Origin: Candidatus Tenebribacter burtonii
GTDB taxonomy: Bacteria > Cloacimonadota > Cloacimonadia > Cloacimonadales > TCS61
NCBI GenBank assembly: GCA_030765625.1
Contig: JAVCCF010000076.1
Location: forward strand, 1-60,336
DNA: 60,336 nucleotides
Reading direction: 5' to 3'
Shown here: piece after piece, positions 9,397-19,000 of the stretch
How the letters are laid out: each line of letters begins with the position of its first letter
How positions within the stretch are numbered: position 1 is the first letter of the stretch
Position numbers and translations under genes: made by a program
Notes under the pieces: model-generated
Databases searched by the model: none
What the model was told of the DNA's origin: nothing
Seen by the model: the letters and a program-made list of their open reading frames with translations, nothing else

Positions 9397-10500
9397 ATGT
9401 TTATTCCAAGTGCAAAATCAAAATTAAGTTTGATTTTATTGATGCTTGTTGCAATAATATTATTTATATGGGTAGAAAATTCACGAGTTTTTATTAGTGA
9501 TAAATATTATGAAGAGAAGTTAGCAGCAGCAAAATTGATGCAAAGAGCTGAATTGGCTATAAAGGAATATCGAAATTCAGAAGGTATTTATATTGATGAA
9601 GTGAACGATCCAAACATGACTGCAATGATCGGTGATAAACAATCTCCAATTGTTACAGATCGTGGTGATCTAACTTCCAAATTAACAAGTTTGAATCCAA
9701 ATTTTGCAGCAATTATTGTAGAGATGTTCAAAGAAGCAAATTTAAAAAAGGGTGATAAGATCGCAATTAGCTATACAGGTTCTTTTCCAGCATTGAATAT
9801 TGCCGTTTTAAGCGCTGCACAAGTTTTGGAATTGGATCCCATTATCATATCATCGGTCGGGGCTTCAATGTTTGGAGCAACAGATCCTGAATTTACCTGG
9901 CTTGATATGGAAGATTTTTTTATCCAAAAAAATATATTTGAATATAAAAGTATAGCATCTTCTATTGGGGGTGGACGTGATCTTGGAAGGGGATTGAGTA
10001 AAATCGGACGTGAATTGATCATAGAAAATATTAATAAGCATAACATTCAATTAGTTCATACAGAAACGCTGGAGCAGAATATACTACGAAAAATGAAAAT
10101 TTATGAAGCTTTCAGTAAAAATAATATTGCACTTTATATAAATATTGGAGGTGGGCTTTCTAGTATAGGGGCTACTGTAAACGGAAGATTAATTGACCCT
10201 GGTTTACATCGGTATCTAACATTAACCAATGTACCTCTTAAAGGCACTATGTTGCTTTATGCAGATGAAGGAATTCCTGTTATTCATTTGTTAGACATCA
10301 CCAAACTTGCAGAAGAGAATAAACTTCCACTTGCTCCTGATCCTCTCCCTGAACCTGGAAACGGAAGTATGTTCTTAGATGAAAAGTACAATTTGACAGT
10401 TGCAGCCATTTCTTTTGCAATATTGTTTATTTTAATATTAATTGTTATCTTTTTTGATCATAAAGAATTAAGAATAAAGGATGATGAGATTAATGTTTAG
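9397..10500 (+). CDS. pgsW: Poly-gamma-glutamate system protein PgsW
   Basis: A 367-residue protein with one N-terminal membrane anchor (about 7-25), a periplasmic domain, and a C-terminal membrane helix (about 331-352). Recognisable PgsW-family segments are VTDRGDLTSKLTSLNPNFAAIIVEMFKEA, KKGDKIAISYTGSFPALNIAVLSAAQ, SIGGGRDLGRGLSKIGRELI and INIGGGLSSIGA. The function is not established experimentally to my knowledge; family members always travel with pgsB and pgsC, so a part in synthesis or export of poly-gamma-glutamate is inferred. Its last 20 bases overlap the next gene. Confidence 0.85.
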   Translation: MFIPSAKSKLSLILLMLVAIILFIWVENSRVFISDKYYEEKLAAAKLMQRAELAIKEYRNSEGIYIDEVNDPNMTAMIGDKQSPIVTDRGDLTSKLTSLNPNFAAIIVEMFKEANLKKGDKIAISYTGSFPALNIAVLSAAQVLELDPIIISSVGASMFGATDPEFTWLDMEDFFIQKNIFEYKSIASSIGGGRDLGRGLSKIGRELIIENINKHNIQLVHTETLEQNILRKMKIYEAFSKNNIALYINIGGGLSSIGATVNGRLIDPGLHRYLTLTNVPLKGTMLLYADEGIPVIHLLDITKLAEENKLPLAPDPLPEPGNGSMFLDEKYNLTVAAISFAILFILILIVIFFDHKELRIKDDEINV

Positions 10501-11380
10501 AATTAATAAGATTTTTCTATCATTTGCATTATTTGGAATCACACTCTGCTTAATGGCTTCCGACATTCAATATAATTCAAATCCCGATGAGTTTCTCATA
10601 TATAACAGAAGAAACAGTAAGATATACAATTATTTTCTTTTAAAACCTGCTGAGAGTACTTCCTGTGTACTTATTAATATTGATTCACTGAGTGTCTTTT
10701 CACGAGCAATTATTATTAATGGAACATCAATTGATTATCAATATAAGGTTAGAATTGGGAATGAAGAATTGATCTTAAATAAATCTGCCAAGTTAAGTGA
10801 TTCAAGCAGAGGTGTGAACGGGGAAAATATTTCCAGTTATAATAAATATGTAACAAAAATTTATGAAGGGAAAGTAAATTTTTCAATAACTAATATTTCG
10901 AATAATGATCTGGTTTTTAAGATTTCCGGAAATAATATTGTTACTTCCAATAGGGAGATTGATTATATTCGTTATTCGCCAATTTTCTATGGAGATGTAA
11001 AAACGTTGGTTCTTGATGAAAAAGAATATACATATTATGTACCTAAATCAGGTAAAATCCAACTAACTCTTGAAGGCCCAATAGTTCTAAAAATTATCAG
11101 CAGAATGTTATTCAACACTAATTATATTAATAATTCAGGTTATCGCTTCAGGGTATTTGATAATAGAGATTATTTTGCAGAATTTACAGAGGAAGCTTAT
11201 AAATCAAAAAGGAACTGGATCAAGAATGAACCCGATATAATTCCTTCCACCGGTGATGTGAACATCATTAAATTACCTGTGGGAATTCATCACATCTCCA
11301 TAGAAAATAAAGATAAAAACAAAGATCTGATTTTTAGATTTTTTATTAATAAAGCTTCAGTTGATATAGGTAGACAATGA
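10481..11380 (+). CDS. Secreted beta-rich protein of unknown function in the pgs operon
   Basis: A 299-residue protein I do not recognise. In-frame ATGs lie at 10481, 10484 and 10493. The last gives the neatest signal peptide (MFRINKIFLSFALFGITLCLMAS), while AAAGG at 10476-10480 does not discriminate well. The mature part is rich in alternating hydrophobic strands and Asn/Tyr, with no Cys-rich or catalytic motif, and looks like one or two beta-sandwich modules. It overlaps pgsW by 20 bases and the following barrel gene by 4 bases, so it is almost certainly co-translated with the poly-gamma-glutamate genes and probably works in the periplasm or at the surface with that polymer. Function unassigned. 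Confidence 0.75.
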   Translation: MMRLMFRINKIFLSFALFGITLCLMASDIQYNSNPDEFLIYNRRNSKIYNYFLLKPAESTSCVLINIDSLSVFSRAIIINGTSIDYQYKVRIGNEELILNKSAKLSDSSRGVNGENISSYNKYVTKIYEGKVNFSITNISNNDLVFKISGNNIVTSNREIDYIRYSPIFYGDVKTLVLDEKEYTYYVPKSGKIQLTLEGPIVLKIISRMLFNTNYINNSGYRFRVFDNRDYFAEFTEEAYKSKRNWIKNEPDIIPSTGDVNIIKLPVGIHHISIENKDKNKDLIFRFFINKASVDIGRQ

Positions 11381-12417
11381 AGAATTATTTAATACTATTT
11401 GTTATCATCTATGCAATTTCCCTTACAGCACAGAATTTTACATTCTATTCTGATATCACGGTAGAAACTAAATATAATAGTAATATCCTCAACCTCTCAC
11501 AAAGTGATCTGGATAGATTTGAAAGTGGAATTGAACCTAATAAATTTTCTCTTGAAACTTCTGATGATATGATCACTTCAGCAAAAGTAGTATTGAATTT
11601 GAAGCACAGATTGATGGCTGGACATACACAAATAAATAGAATTACTGTAAAATATGATAAGTTCTTAAAAAACGGTTTTGAAGATAATTATTATATGGAG
11701 TTTGCCTTAAAACAATATCTTAGTAAAAAATTGAATTTTGGAATTTATTACTATTATCATCCGGGAATATACGTTAATAGATACGATAGTGTATTAGATG
11801 ATGAAAACATATTCCGTGATTTTACCTACAGCAAGAATAATTATATATGGAAAGTAAATTATTCCTTAAATTCAAAATTTCAATTCAATTACAAATTTGG
11901 TTTTTCACAACTTTTTTATAACGAATATTTCACAGAGTATGATGCAGAAAATTTTGAAAACGGCATTGAAATAAAAATAATTCCAAAAGATTGGATAAAC
12001 ATAAACGCAGGTTACATATTTAAAATATCAAATGCAAAAGCAGGGGATGCTTTTAGTTGTCCAGAGTTAGTAACTATAATAAAGAATGGATCTTATATAA
12101 CTGACATATTTGATCTCACAATAAATTTCCCAGCATTAATTTCGGTTTTTTCAAAACCTGTTAATTTTACTCTTGGGGCAAAATATGAGGATATATTTTT
12201 CCAAGCGGAAAATCAACTTGATGAATATCATTATGGAAGAGAAGATAAAATTGTAACCTTTGATTCTGATGCAAAATACAAAATTACTAATGATTTTTCA
12301 CTAAAGTATTTTTACAAATATAAGTTCAGGAATACAAATTCTCCATTCACAAATGTTGAAGTTGATAAAGAATATAACTTATACGAAACAGGGCTATTAA
12401 TAGTTTTTTCTCTTTAA
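11377..12417 (+). CDS. Putative outer-membrane beta-barrel protein of the pgs operon
   Basis: A 346-residue protein with a signal peptide (MKNYLILFVIIYAISLTAQ). The rest is a series of alternating, aromatic-rich strands such as YYMEFALKQYL, LNFGIYYYYHPGIYV, FQFNYKFGFSQLFY, WININAGYIFKIS and FSLKYFYKYKF, ending with a hydrophobic strand ETGLLIVFSL. This is the pattern expected of an outer-membrane beta-barrel of about 14-16 strands. It overlaps the upstream gene by 4 bases (ATGA) and closes the operon that includes pgsBCW. An export channel or surface receptor for poly-gamma-glutamate would fit but is only inferred; a structural prediction would be decisive. The convergent gene ends 17 bases further on, with no clear terminator hairpin between. 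Confidence 0.72.
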   Translation: MKNYLILFVIIYAISLTAQNFTFYSDITVETKYNSNILNLSQSDLDRFESGIEPNKFSLETSDDMITSAKVVLNLKHRLMAGHTQINRITVKYDKFLKNGFEDNYYMEFALKQYLSKKLNFGIYYYYHPGIYVNRYDSVLDDENIFRDFTYSKNNYIWKVNYSLNSKFQFNYKFGFSQLFYNEYFTEYDAENFENGIEIKIIPKDWININAGYIFKISNAKAGDAFSCPELVTIIKNGSYITDIFDLTINFPALISVFSKPVNFTLGAKYEDIFFQAENQLDEYHYGREDKIVTFDSDAKYKITNDFSLKYFYKYKFRNTNSPFTNVEVDKEYNLYETGLLIVFSL

Positions 12418-12434
12418 GATTATTTCTAATAGAA

Positions 12435-14114
12435 CTAACGTGATAAATTTTCTTGCAAAATATAGCTTTGAATAGGCTCACCTGTTATAAATATAGCAAT
12501 CTCAGATACTGGTAGATTCTTCTGTTTAAATTCATCTGAAGCTGCCATAAAATAGATTGCTCTTTTCAAGTCGGAAATTGTAAACTCGATATTTTTTAAT
12601 TTCATTTTACCAATTATTTTTTGAGAATTTAATAATTCTTTTCCAATTTGTTTTGCTTTAACGTTCAATTCCGATTTCAGAAATTCAGGATAATAATGTG
12701 ACTTTGCCTGTAAGCACCAATCCCATCTCAAACAATCAAAGAAAAAATCAGTCTGATCAGGGAACTTTTTATTTGCAAATTGCTTTAACTCTACACCATT
12801 CTTCTGCCAGTTTTTTGTATGCAAATCGAAATTATTAGCTTTCAGAAAATATAGAAGCTCATTAAAAAAAATAAATGGAGATTTAAATTCTGGGATTAAA
12901 TACTTAAGAGTTATTTTGAATTTATTTGAATTTGAGAATATTTCCAATAAATCTTCAATTTTGTGAATTTTATTAATTTCATTAAAAGACAGCCAGTTAT
13001 TTTTTAGAATAATATAAGGGCTTATCTTAGTTGATGTGATCCCAAATTTTTTTGCATTCTCAGACATTTCTGTTCCTGGTAGAATTTTCAGAAATCCCAG
13101 TTGAAAATGATCTGTATTCAGATTGAATATATCGTTAAATGATCTTTCAAATCCTGACATATCTTCAAAAGGTAAACCTGCAATAAGATCGACATGAATG
13201 TGAATATTCCCAAAAGACATTAGTTGATATACAATATAAGTTGTTTTTTCCCAATTATTTACACGGTGAATTGCATTTAATGTTTCGTAATTAGTAGACT
13301 GAATTCCGATCTCAAATTGGAATAATCCTTTTGGACATGTTTTAAGGATTTGCAGGTCTTCATCCTCAAGTAGTTCAGGATGAATCTCAAAATGGAATGT
13401 GATATGAGGATCAAGTTCAATTAAGAATTTCCAGATCTTACGGGAATGTTCCTTTTTTGCATTGAATGTTCGATCAACAAATTTTATGATTCTGGGTTTT
13501 TGTTCAATAAGGAATTTCAATTCTTTTTTCACACTTTCAAGATCACGAAATTGCAGTGCTTGATCTATGCGTGAAGATAGGCAATAACTGCATTTAAAAG
13601 AACATCCTCTGCTTGATTCATAATAGAGATATTTATCATTTATTTCTGGGAAATCAGATTGTAAATATGGAAATGGAATCTCAGAAAAATGTGGATTCCT
13701 CATCCTGAGGATTTCATTTTGAGTATTTAGATTATTTTCTAAAAGATATTTTAATCCTGCTTCTCCGGCACCGCAAACTATGAAATCAATTTCAGGAAAT
13801 TTACTTAGCCAATCTTCCGGATTATAACTAACTTCCGGACCACCCAGAATGATCTTTATTTCAGGCAGAATTTTCTTGATTTCAGATAATAATAGATAGG
13901 TAATCTCAGTATTCCAGATATATACGGAGAATGCTAAAATATCAGATTGTGTATGTTCAATTTGTTCCAATATTTCTAAGAAATCCTGATTAATAGAAAA
14001 TTCTAATATTTTACTTTTGTATTCAAGTTCAGCTACAAAATTCCTGAGATATCTTAATGCAAGATTTGAATGTGTGTACCGTGCATTAATTCCAACGAAT
14101 AAAAGTTTTTTCAT
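12435..14114 (-). CDS. B12-binding domain radical SAM protein (DUF4080-type)
   Basis: A 559-residue protein from the ATG at 14114 (MKKLLFVGINARYTHSNLALRYLRN); upstream in-frame codons overlap the previous gene and look untranslated. The N-terminal ~120 residues resemble a cobalamin-binding Rossmann domain (LGGPEVSYNPEDWL). The radical SAM cluster motif follows as C171-x3-C175-x2-C178 (GCSFKCSYC), then KFVDRTFNAKK and a TIM-barrel-like region with HVDLIAGLPFED. The C-terminal ~180 residues correspond to the helical domain typical of DUF4080 proteins. Substrate unknown. It starts 4 bases after the stop of the nucleotidyltransferase gene without its own visible ribosome binding site, suggesting translational coupling. 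Confidence 0.85.
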   Translation of the reverse strand: MKKLLFVGINARYTHSNLALRYLRNFVAELEYKSKILEFSINQDFLEILEQIEHTQSDILAFSVYIWNTEITYLLLSEIKKILPEIKIILGGPEVSYNPEDWLSKFPEIDFIVCGAGEAGLKYLLENNLNTQNEILRMRNPHFSEIPFPYLQSDFPEINDKYLYYESSRGCSFKCSYCLSSRIDQALQFRDLESVKKELKFLIEQKPRIIKFVDRTFNAKKEHSRKIWKFLIELDPHITFHFEIHPELLEDEDLQILKTCPKGLFQFEIGIQSTNYETLNAIHRVNNWEKTTYIVYQLMSFGNIHIHVDLIAGLPFEDMSGFERSFNDIFNLNTDHFQLGFLKILPGTEMSENAKKFGITSTKISPYIILKNNWLSFNEINKIHKIEDLLEIFSNSNKFKITLKYLIPEFKSPFIFFNELLYFLKANNFDLHTKNWQKNGVELKQFANKKFPDQTDFFFDCLRWDWCLQAKSHYYPEFLKSELNVKAKQIGKELLNSQKIIGKMKLKNIEFTISDLKRAIYFMAASDEFKQKNLPVSEIAIFITGEPIQSYILQENLSR

Positions 14115-14118
14115 TAGA

Positions 14119-14835
14119 CTAAAGAGAGAACATATCCTTTGCTCTTGCCAGATCTTCTGGAAAATCAATTTCTATACAAAGGATACCATCTGTAGGAATT
14201 GCTTTTAATATCTTGTCTTTTACAAGCAGATCAACCGCATATTCAAAATAATTATTCGATTGTCCATTATCAACACCAAATTGGAGATAATGCACAAAGC
14301 GTTCTAAAATATCTTTATTAAATTTTCCGATACCAATGAATTCACCTGCACATTTTGGAATAGGAAGTTGTTTACTGATCTGCAGAATGCGCATATCATT
14401 ATCAATTATCATTTTAACTTCTTCTTCAGCACAAGATTTTGTTTCTAAAAGTAACTGAGAATATTGCGATTCTTCGGATATTTTTTTAAGCAGATCACTT
14501 TGAAAAAAAACATCTGCATTGAAATAAATAAAATCGTCATCCAGATAATCTTTTGCAAGCCATAAAGAATGAAGAGTATTTGTAATATGGTAAATAGGAT
14601 TTTCGATAAATATAACTTGATCACTTTTTATTTTTTCTAAAATATGAGCTTTGAGTTGGTTCATTTTAAATCCCAATACGATTACAAACTTGTTAATGCC
14701 AACATTTATGCAACTTTCAAGCTGATGGTGAATTATTGAGCTTTCTCCGATCTTGATCATACTCTTCGGAAGACCTCCCGAAAACTTCTGTAATCTTTTT
14801 CCCATACCCGCAGCTAAAATAACAGCTTTCATCAT
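14119..14835 (-). CDS. LicC-like sugar/phosphocholine nucleotidyltransferase
   Basis: A 238-residue nucleotidyltransferase. The signature is at the N-terminus (KAVILAAGMGKRLQ...LPKSMIKIG), with the metal-binding DVFF segment (YFNADVFFQSD) and IENPIYHITNTLHSLWLA, which is very like the phosphocholine cytidylyltransferase LicC subgroup. The predicted reaction is transfer of CMP (or another nucleotide) onto a phosphorylated small headgroup or sugar for surface glycan or lipid decoration. Two ATGs are adjacent; AGGAG is spaced better for the second (14832). First gene of a two-gene minus-strand unit; its upstream region (14836-15045) is shared with the divergent mrp gene. Exact substrate is uncertain. 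Confidence 0.82.
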   Translation of the reverse strand: MMKAVILAAGMGKRLQKFSGGLPKSMIKIGESSIIHHQLESCINVGINKFVIVLGFKMNQLKAHILEKIKSDQVIFIENPIYHITNTLHSLWLAKDYLDDDFIYFNADVFFQSDLLKKISEESQYSQLLLETKSCAEEEVKMIIDNDMRILQISKQLPIPKCAGEFIGIGKFNKDILERFVHYLQFGVDNGQSNNYFEYAVDLLVKDKILKAIPTDGILCIEIDFPEDLARAKDMFSL

Positions 14836-15045
14836 TTCTCCTTTTCCATATCAATTTGCTTTTTCTATTTCAGAACTGTTCAATTAGTCAATGATTTTCT
14901 TATTTTTGCGATAATGTTCTAAAATTATGAATTTTACAATTTCATAGACAACAATTACTAATATTTTTATTTGTCATTAGTAAAAGATTAGTTAAATTTA
15001 AATTAATAAAAGATAATAAAAACATCGGAAAGATGTGGAGGAAAA

Positions 15046-15879
15046 ATGGAACCTGTTGATTTCAAAAAGCCGGAAAAGACAAAAGAAGAAATTCGCATAG
15101 ATGCAAATTTAGATAGAATCAAACGTAAGCTGATCGTAATAAGTGGTAAAGGTGGAGTTGGTAAAAGTACTGTTGCTGTAAATGTGGCTTACGGATTAGC
15201 TTCACAAGGTAATAAGGTGGGTGTACTTGATGTAGATATTCATGGTCCGTCTATAGCAAAAATGTTGGGAATAGAAGGAAAAAAACTCAAAATGACGGGT
15301 AAGAGCGAATTTCCTGAACCTATAAAAGTTACGGATAATCTTTATGCGCTGACTATTGCAACTTTAGTAGAGAATCCAGATGATCCGATCATCTGGCGTG
15401 GACCTCTAAAAATAGGTGTAATTAAGCAATTCATGCAGGATATTCAATGGCCAGAACTTGATTACCTTATTGTAGATTCTCCTCCCGGAACCGGAGATGA
15501 ACCTTTGAGTGTAATTCAAACATTAAAAAAAGTTGATGGTTCACTTATAGTTTCAACATCACAAGACATTGCTTTATTAGATGCCAGAAAAACTATCAAA
15601 TTTTCTCAGAAAATGAATGTTCCAATTTTAGGAATTATCGAGAATATGAGTACATTTGTTTGTCCTCATTGTGGTGAGAAAACTGATATTTTTGCAGGTA
15701 ATGGTGTAAAAAAAGCTGCAAGCGATTTTAATATTGATATTTTAGGAAGTATTCCAATTGATGTTAATATAGTAAAATCGGGAGATACAGGAGAAGCTTA
15801 TCTCAAGAATAATGAGAATCAGACTTCTGCAAAGGAATTCCAGATAATAATTTCTAAAATAGCTGCTAAAATGAAATGA
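15046..15879 (+). CDS. mrp: Mrp/NBP35-type P-loop ATPase (Fe-S carrier)
   Basis: A 277-residue cytosolic ATPase of the Mrp/ApbC/NBP35 family that carries Fe-S clusters to apoproteins. The deviant Walker A is SGKGGVGKST (33-42), the switch region DVDIHGPS follows, and Walker B-like VDSPPGTGDEPLS. The cluster-binding CPHC is at Cys206 and Cys209. Length is normal for the short form, without the N-terminal DUF59 domain. A strong GGAGG lies 5 bases before the start. It appears to be a single-gene unit, with a 166-base promoter-bearing gap upstream and a terminator hairpin right after it. Confidence 0.92.
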   Translation: MEPVDFKKPEKTKEEIRIDANLDRIKRKLIVISGKGGVGKSTVAVNVAYGLASQGNKVGVLDVDIHGPSIAKMLGIEGKKLKMTGKSEFPEPIKVTDNLYALTIATLVENPDDPIIWRGPLKIGVIKQFMQDIQWPELDYLIVDSPPGTGDEPLSVIQTLKKVDGSLIVSTSQDIALLDARKTIKFSQKMNVPILGIIENMSTFVCPHCGEKTDIFAGNGVKKAASDFNIDILGSIPIDVNIVKSGDTGEAYLKNNENQTSAKEFQIIISKIAAKMK

Positions 15880-15898
15880 TCATTAATTAATAATTATT

Positions 15899-15926
15899 AG
15901 GCGATGCATATGCATCGCCTTTTTTT
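15899..15926 (+). terminator. Intrinsic terminator after mrp
   Basis: A perfect inverted repeat (AGGCGATGCA / TGCATCGCCT around 15899-15920) is followed by a run of T. It lies 20 bases past the mrp stop and before the promoter of the kinase gene. Confidence 0.88.
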
Positions 15927-15993
15927 AATGCAAAAAATAAGTTATTGTAAAATATATAAATAATAACTAAATGAAATTTACATTATCACTTTC

Positions 15994-16021
15994 TTGACAA
16001 CGAATATAGACTAATTAATAA
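15994..16021 (+). promoter_or_regulatory. Sigma-70-like promoter for the hybrid kinase gene
   Basis: TTGACA at 15994-15999 and TAATAA at 16016-16021 are separated by 16 bases. AAGAGGTGA at 16033-16041 is a strong ribosome binding site for the ATG at 16046, leaving a short leader of about 20 bases. The -35 is a full consensus match, the -10 partial. Confidence 0.6.
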
Positions 16022-16045
16022 AGGAAAACAGGAAAGAGGTGAATA

Positions 16046-19000
16046 ATGATAATTGACTCAAGGTATAAAGTAGAAAAGAAATTAGGTGCTGGTGTTTGGG
16101 CAACTGTGTATAAAGTGATTGATGTAAGGACACAGAAGAAATATGCTCTTAAATTATTCCAGATGCTTGAGGCGAATAGTCTTTATGAAAAATTGTCTGC
16201 TGAGAACATGCACCACATTACTAAATTACATCACCCAAACCTAATACAGGTGAACGATTTTGGTGGTTTTGAGAATCATGTCTATTATATATGTGAATAC
16301 TATGAAGGCAAAACACTTTCAAATTTCAAGTACCGTAAATCCAACGAAGAATTATTTTACGACATAATAGTACAGATTTGTTATGCCTTAAGTGCTTTGC
16401 ATAGTCAGAAGATTATTCACAAAAACCTTAAACCCAATAATGTAGTATATAAGATTAAGAATAATAAACCTGTATTGAAATTAATGGATTATGGCTTTAC
16501 TAAGATAGATATTAAGAGAACTAATCAGGGAATTGGTAATGTTCTTCCATATTTAGCACCTGAAGTGTTTACTAAAAACGAAGCTGTCACGCAGAGTGAT
16601 TTTTATTCACTTGGTGTTATGTTATATCAGATTACAACAGGAACTTTGCCATATACAATTGAACAGCTTACAGCTATTCTTGCTGGTGATGAATTTAATT
16701 TATTTCCTAAATTCCCAACAGAATTAAATCCTGATATACCGGACGACCTGGAGAAGATAATTTTAAAATTATTAGAAAAAGATCCAAAAGACAGATTTGA
16801 CGATGCAGAAAGTATTATTCATCAGATAAATCAAATCCAACCTAAAAAATACCTTTTTTCAAGAAAGCAATCGATCGTTAACAATATTAAATTCAGTGAT
16901 TATATTGTTCGTGAAGATTACTCACATAGATTGCTCGATTATATACCGATCATTAGTAAGGACAATGGAAAGATTATCTCATTATCTGCTGGTAAGGGGT
17001 CAGGAAAAAATAATGTACTGACACTTTTCCGGTACCACTTATTAACAGATAAATATAACATATTTGATTACACTTGCAGTTCTTCCAATCAAGATCCTTT
17101 CTTTGCTCTGATAAAAGAATTTTATCGAGCTGCAAAAACTAATAAAAAGTTAGCTTCTGATTTAAAAAAAATATCACTTACATTAAGTGGATACTTATTT
17201 GATTCTGAGAGATCACAGCAGGAACAAAAGCTTACAAGAAAAGATCTTGAACTGGATTTCAAAACAACATCAAGTTTTATTTATCATCTTTCTGAAGAGA
17301 AACCGCTTATCTATATAATTCGCCAGGCAGAATTTTTGACTAAAGATGTATTCAATTTCTTAAACTATATTTCCAAAGAAGTAACAAGACGTTCGATACT
17401 TATAATTCTAAGTATTAATGATCCACGTAAATTAACTGGATTGGTGCATCCGGTTCAAATAACTATTAATGCTCTTACTTATGTACAAACTGAATTATAT
17501 ATATATAGGTTATTATTGAAAACTCCACAAGCAAGTTTTGTTAAAAAAATATGGTTACGTTCAAATGGTAATCCAATGTTTATTGAACAGATTCTTATTG
17601 ATCTAATTAATAAAAGATTGATCTGGAATTCCAATAAGTTCAATTTTGAATATGATCTGGATAAATATGAGTTACCTAAAGATATTTTAGATGCTATCGA
17701 ACTTAGAATTGAACATCTATCAAAATCAAGTTATCAATACCTGAAAAAATTAGCATATATTGAAACTCCTCTTTCAAATTCACTAATAAAATCAATATTA
17801 GGAATAGATGATAAAACCTTATTTTTTCTTCTTTCAGATGGGATTAACAATGAGTTACTTAAAAAAGTGGATGAAAATTATTATTTCACTTTCAGAGAAG
17901 CACAAGAACATTTTATAAAGGAGTTTCCGGAGAATAAAAAAAAGTTGATTTCAAATAAAGTTCTGAAATATTTCAAGGATCAGCAAATTTCAATTTTGCC
18001 AGTTTTAGATGGTATTATTAAACATGCTGAATTTGTTAATAATTATGAAGCAGTTCATAAATACTTATTGCTCTCTGTAGATTTTTTTACAAGACTAGGG
18101 CAGCATGAAGTTGCTTTTGAGCAAATTGCAAAAGTAGTAATACTAGATTTATCACAAGAATTGAGAATTAAAGAATTTGATCTGCACATGGATCTTAAAC
18201 TCTTAATGGAAAAATCAGAATGGGTTTCAGATAAACAAATTTCTGAAAATCTTAAACTTAAAGTAATACACATGCCAGATATCCCTGAGAAGCATATGAT
18301 AATTGGTATGTTCTACTTTGTAATGGAAAAATTATCTCATTGCAAAAGAAGATTTGAAAAAGCATTAGAAAGTAAAATTTCAGGTAGTTTGAGAGTAGAA
18401 ATCCTTATCAATTTGTGTAGAACTATGCTTTCTATGAATAGAATTGATGAGATGGGTGAATATATTAAAGAACTGGATGGATACACACTTTCTGGGGAAC
18501 AGGAAATTTGCTTTATAACTCATAAAGGACTTTATTATGGTTTTAGTGGTAGTTTAAATGAAGGTATAAACATTATTGAAGATCATTTGCAAAACATTAA
18601 AACTCAGAATAATCCAAACTATTTTATCAAGTTGGGAAGGCTTCATAATGCTCTGGGAGTTCTATATAGGAATAAAAAATTATTAGATGAAGCCGACAGG
18701 AATTTTAAAGTTGCCAAAAAGATTTGGGAACGTGTTAATTATAAGCGTCAACTTGTGGCAGTTTATAACAATATTGGAGATGTTGCTTTAACAAAAGGTG
18801 ATACAAATAAAGCGTTTGAGTATTTTAAAAAAGCAGAAGTTATCTCTGAACAGATCAACTCAAAACGCTATGGAGTGCTTGTTCTTCTCAATCAGGGTGA
18901 AACTCATATTAAACTTGGGAATTTTGCAATTGCAGAAAATTTCTTGGAGAAAGCATATATTGCTTCCAAAAAATTGGAAACGAAACCGTTTTATAAATCT

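Noticed and set aside
14115-14168. 18-residue N-terminal extension of the radical SAM protein
   Set aside because: It overlaps the nucleotidyltransferase gene and does not match the family start MKKLLFVGINARYTHS.
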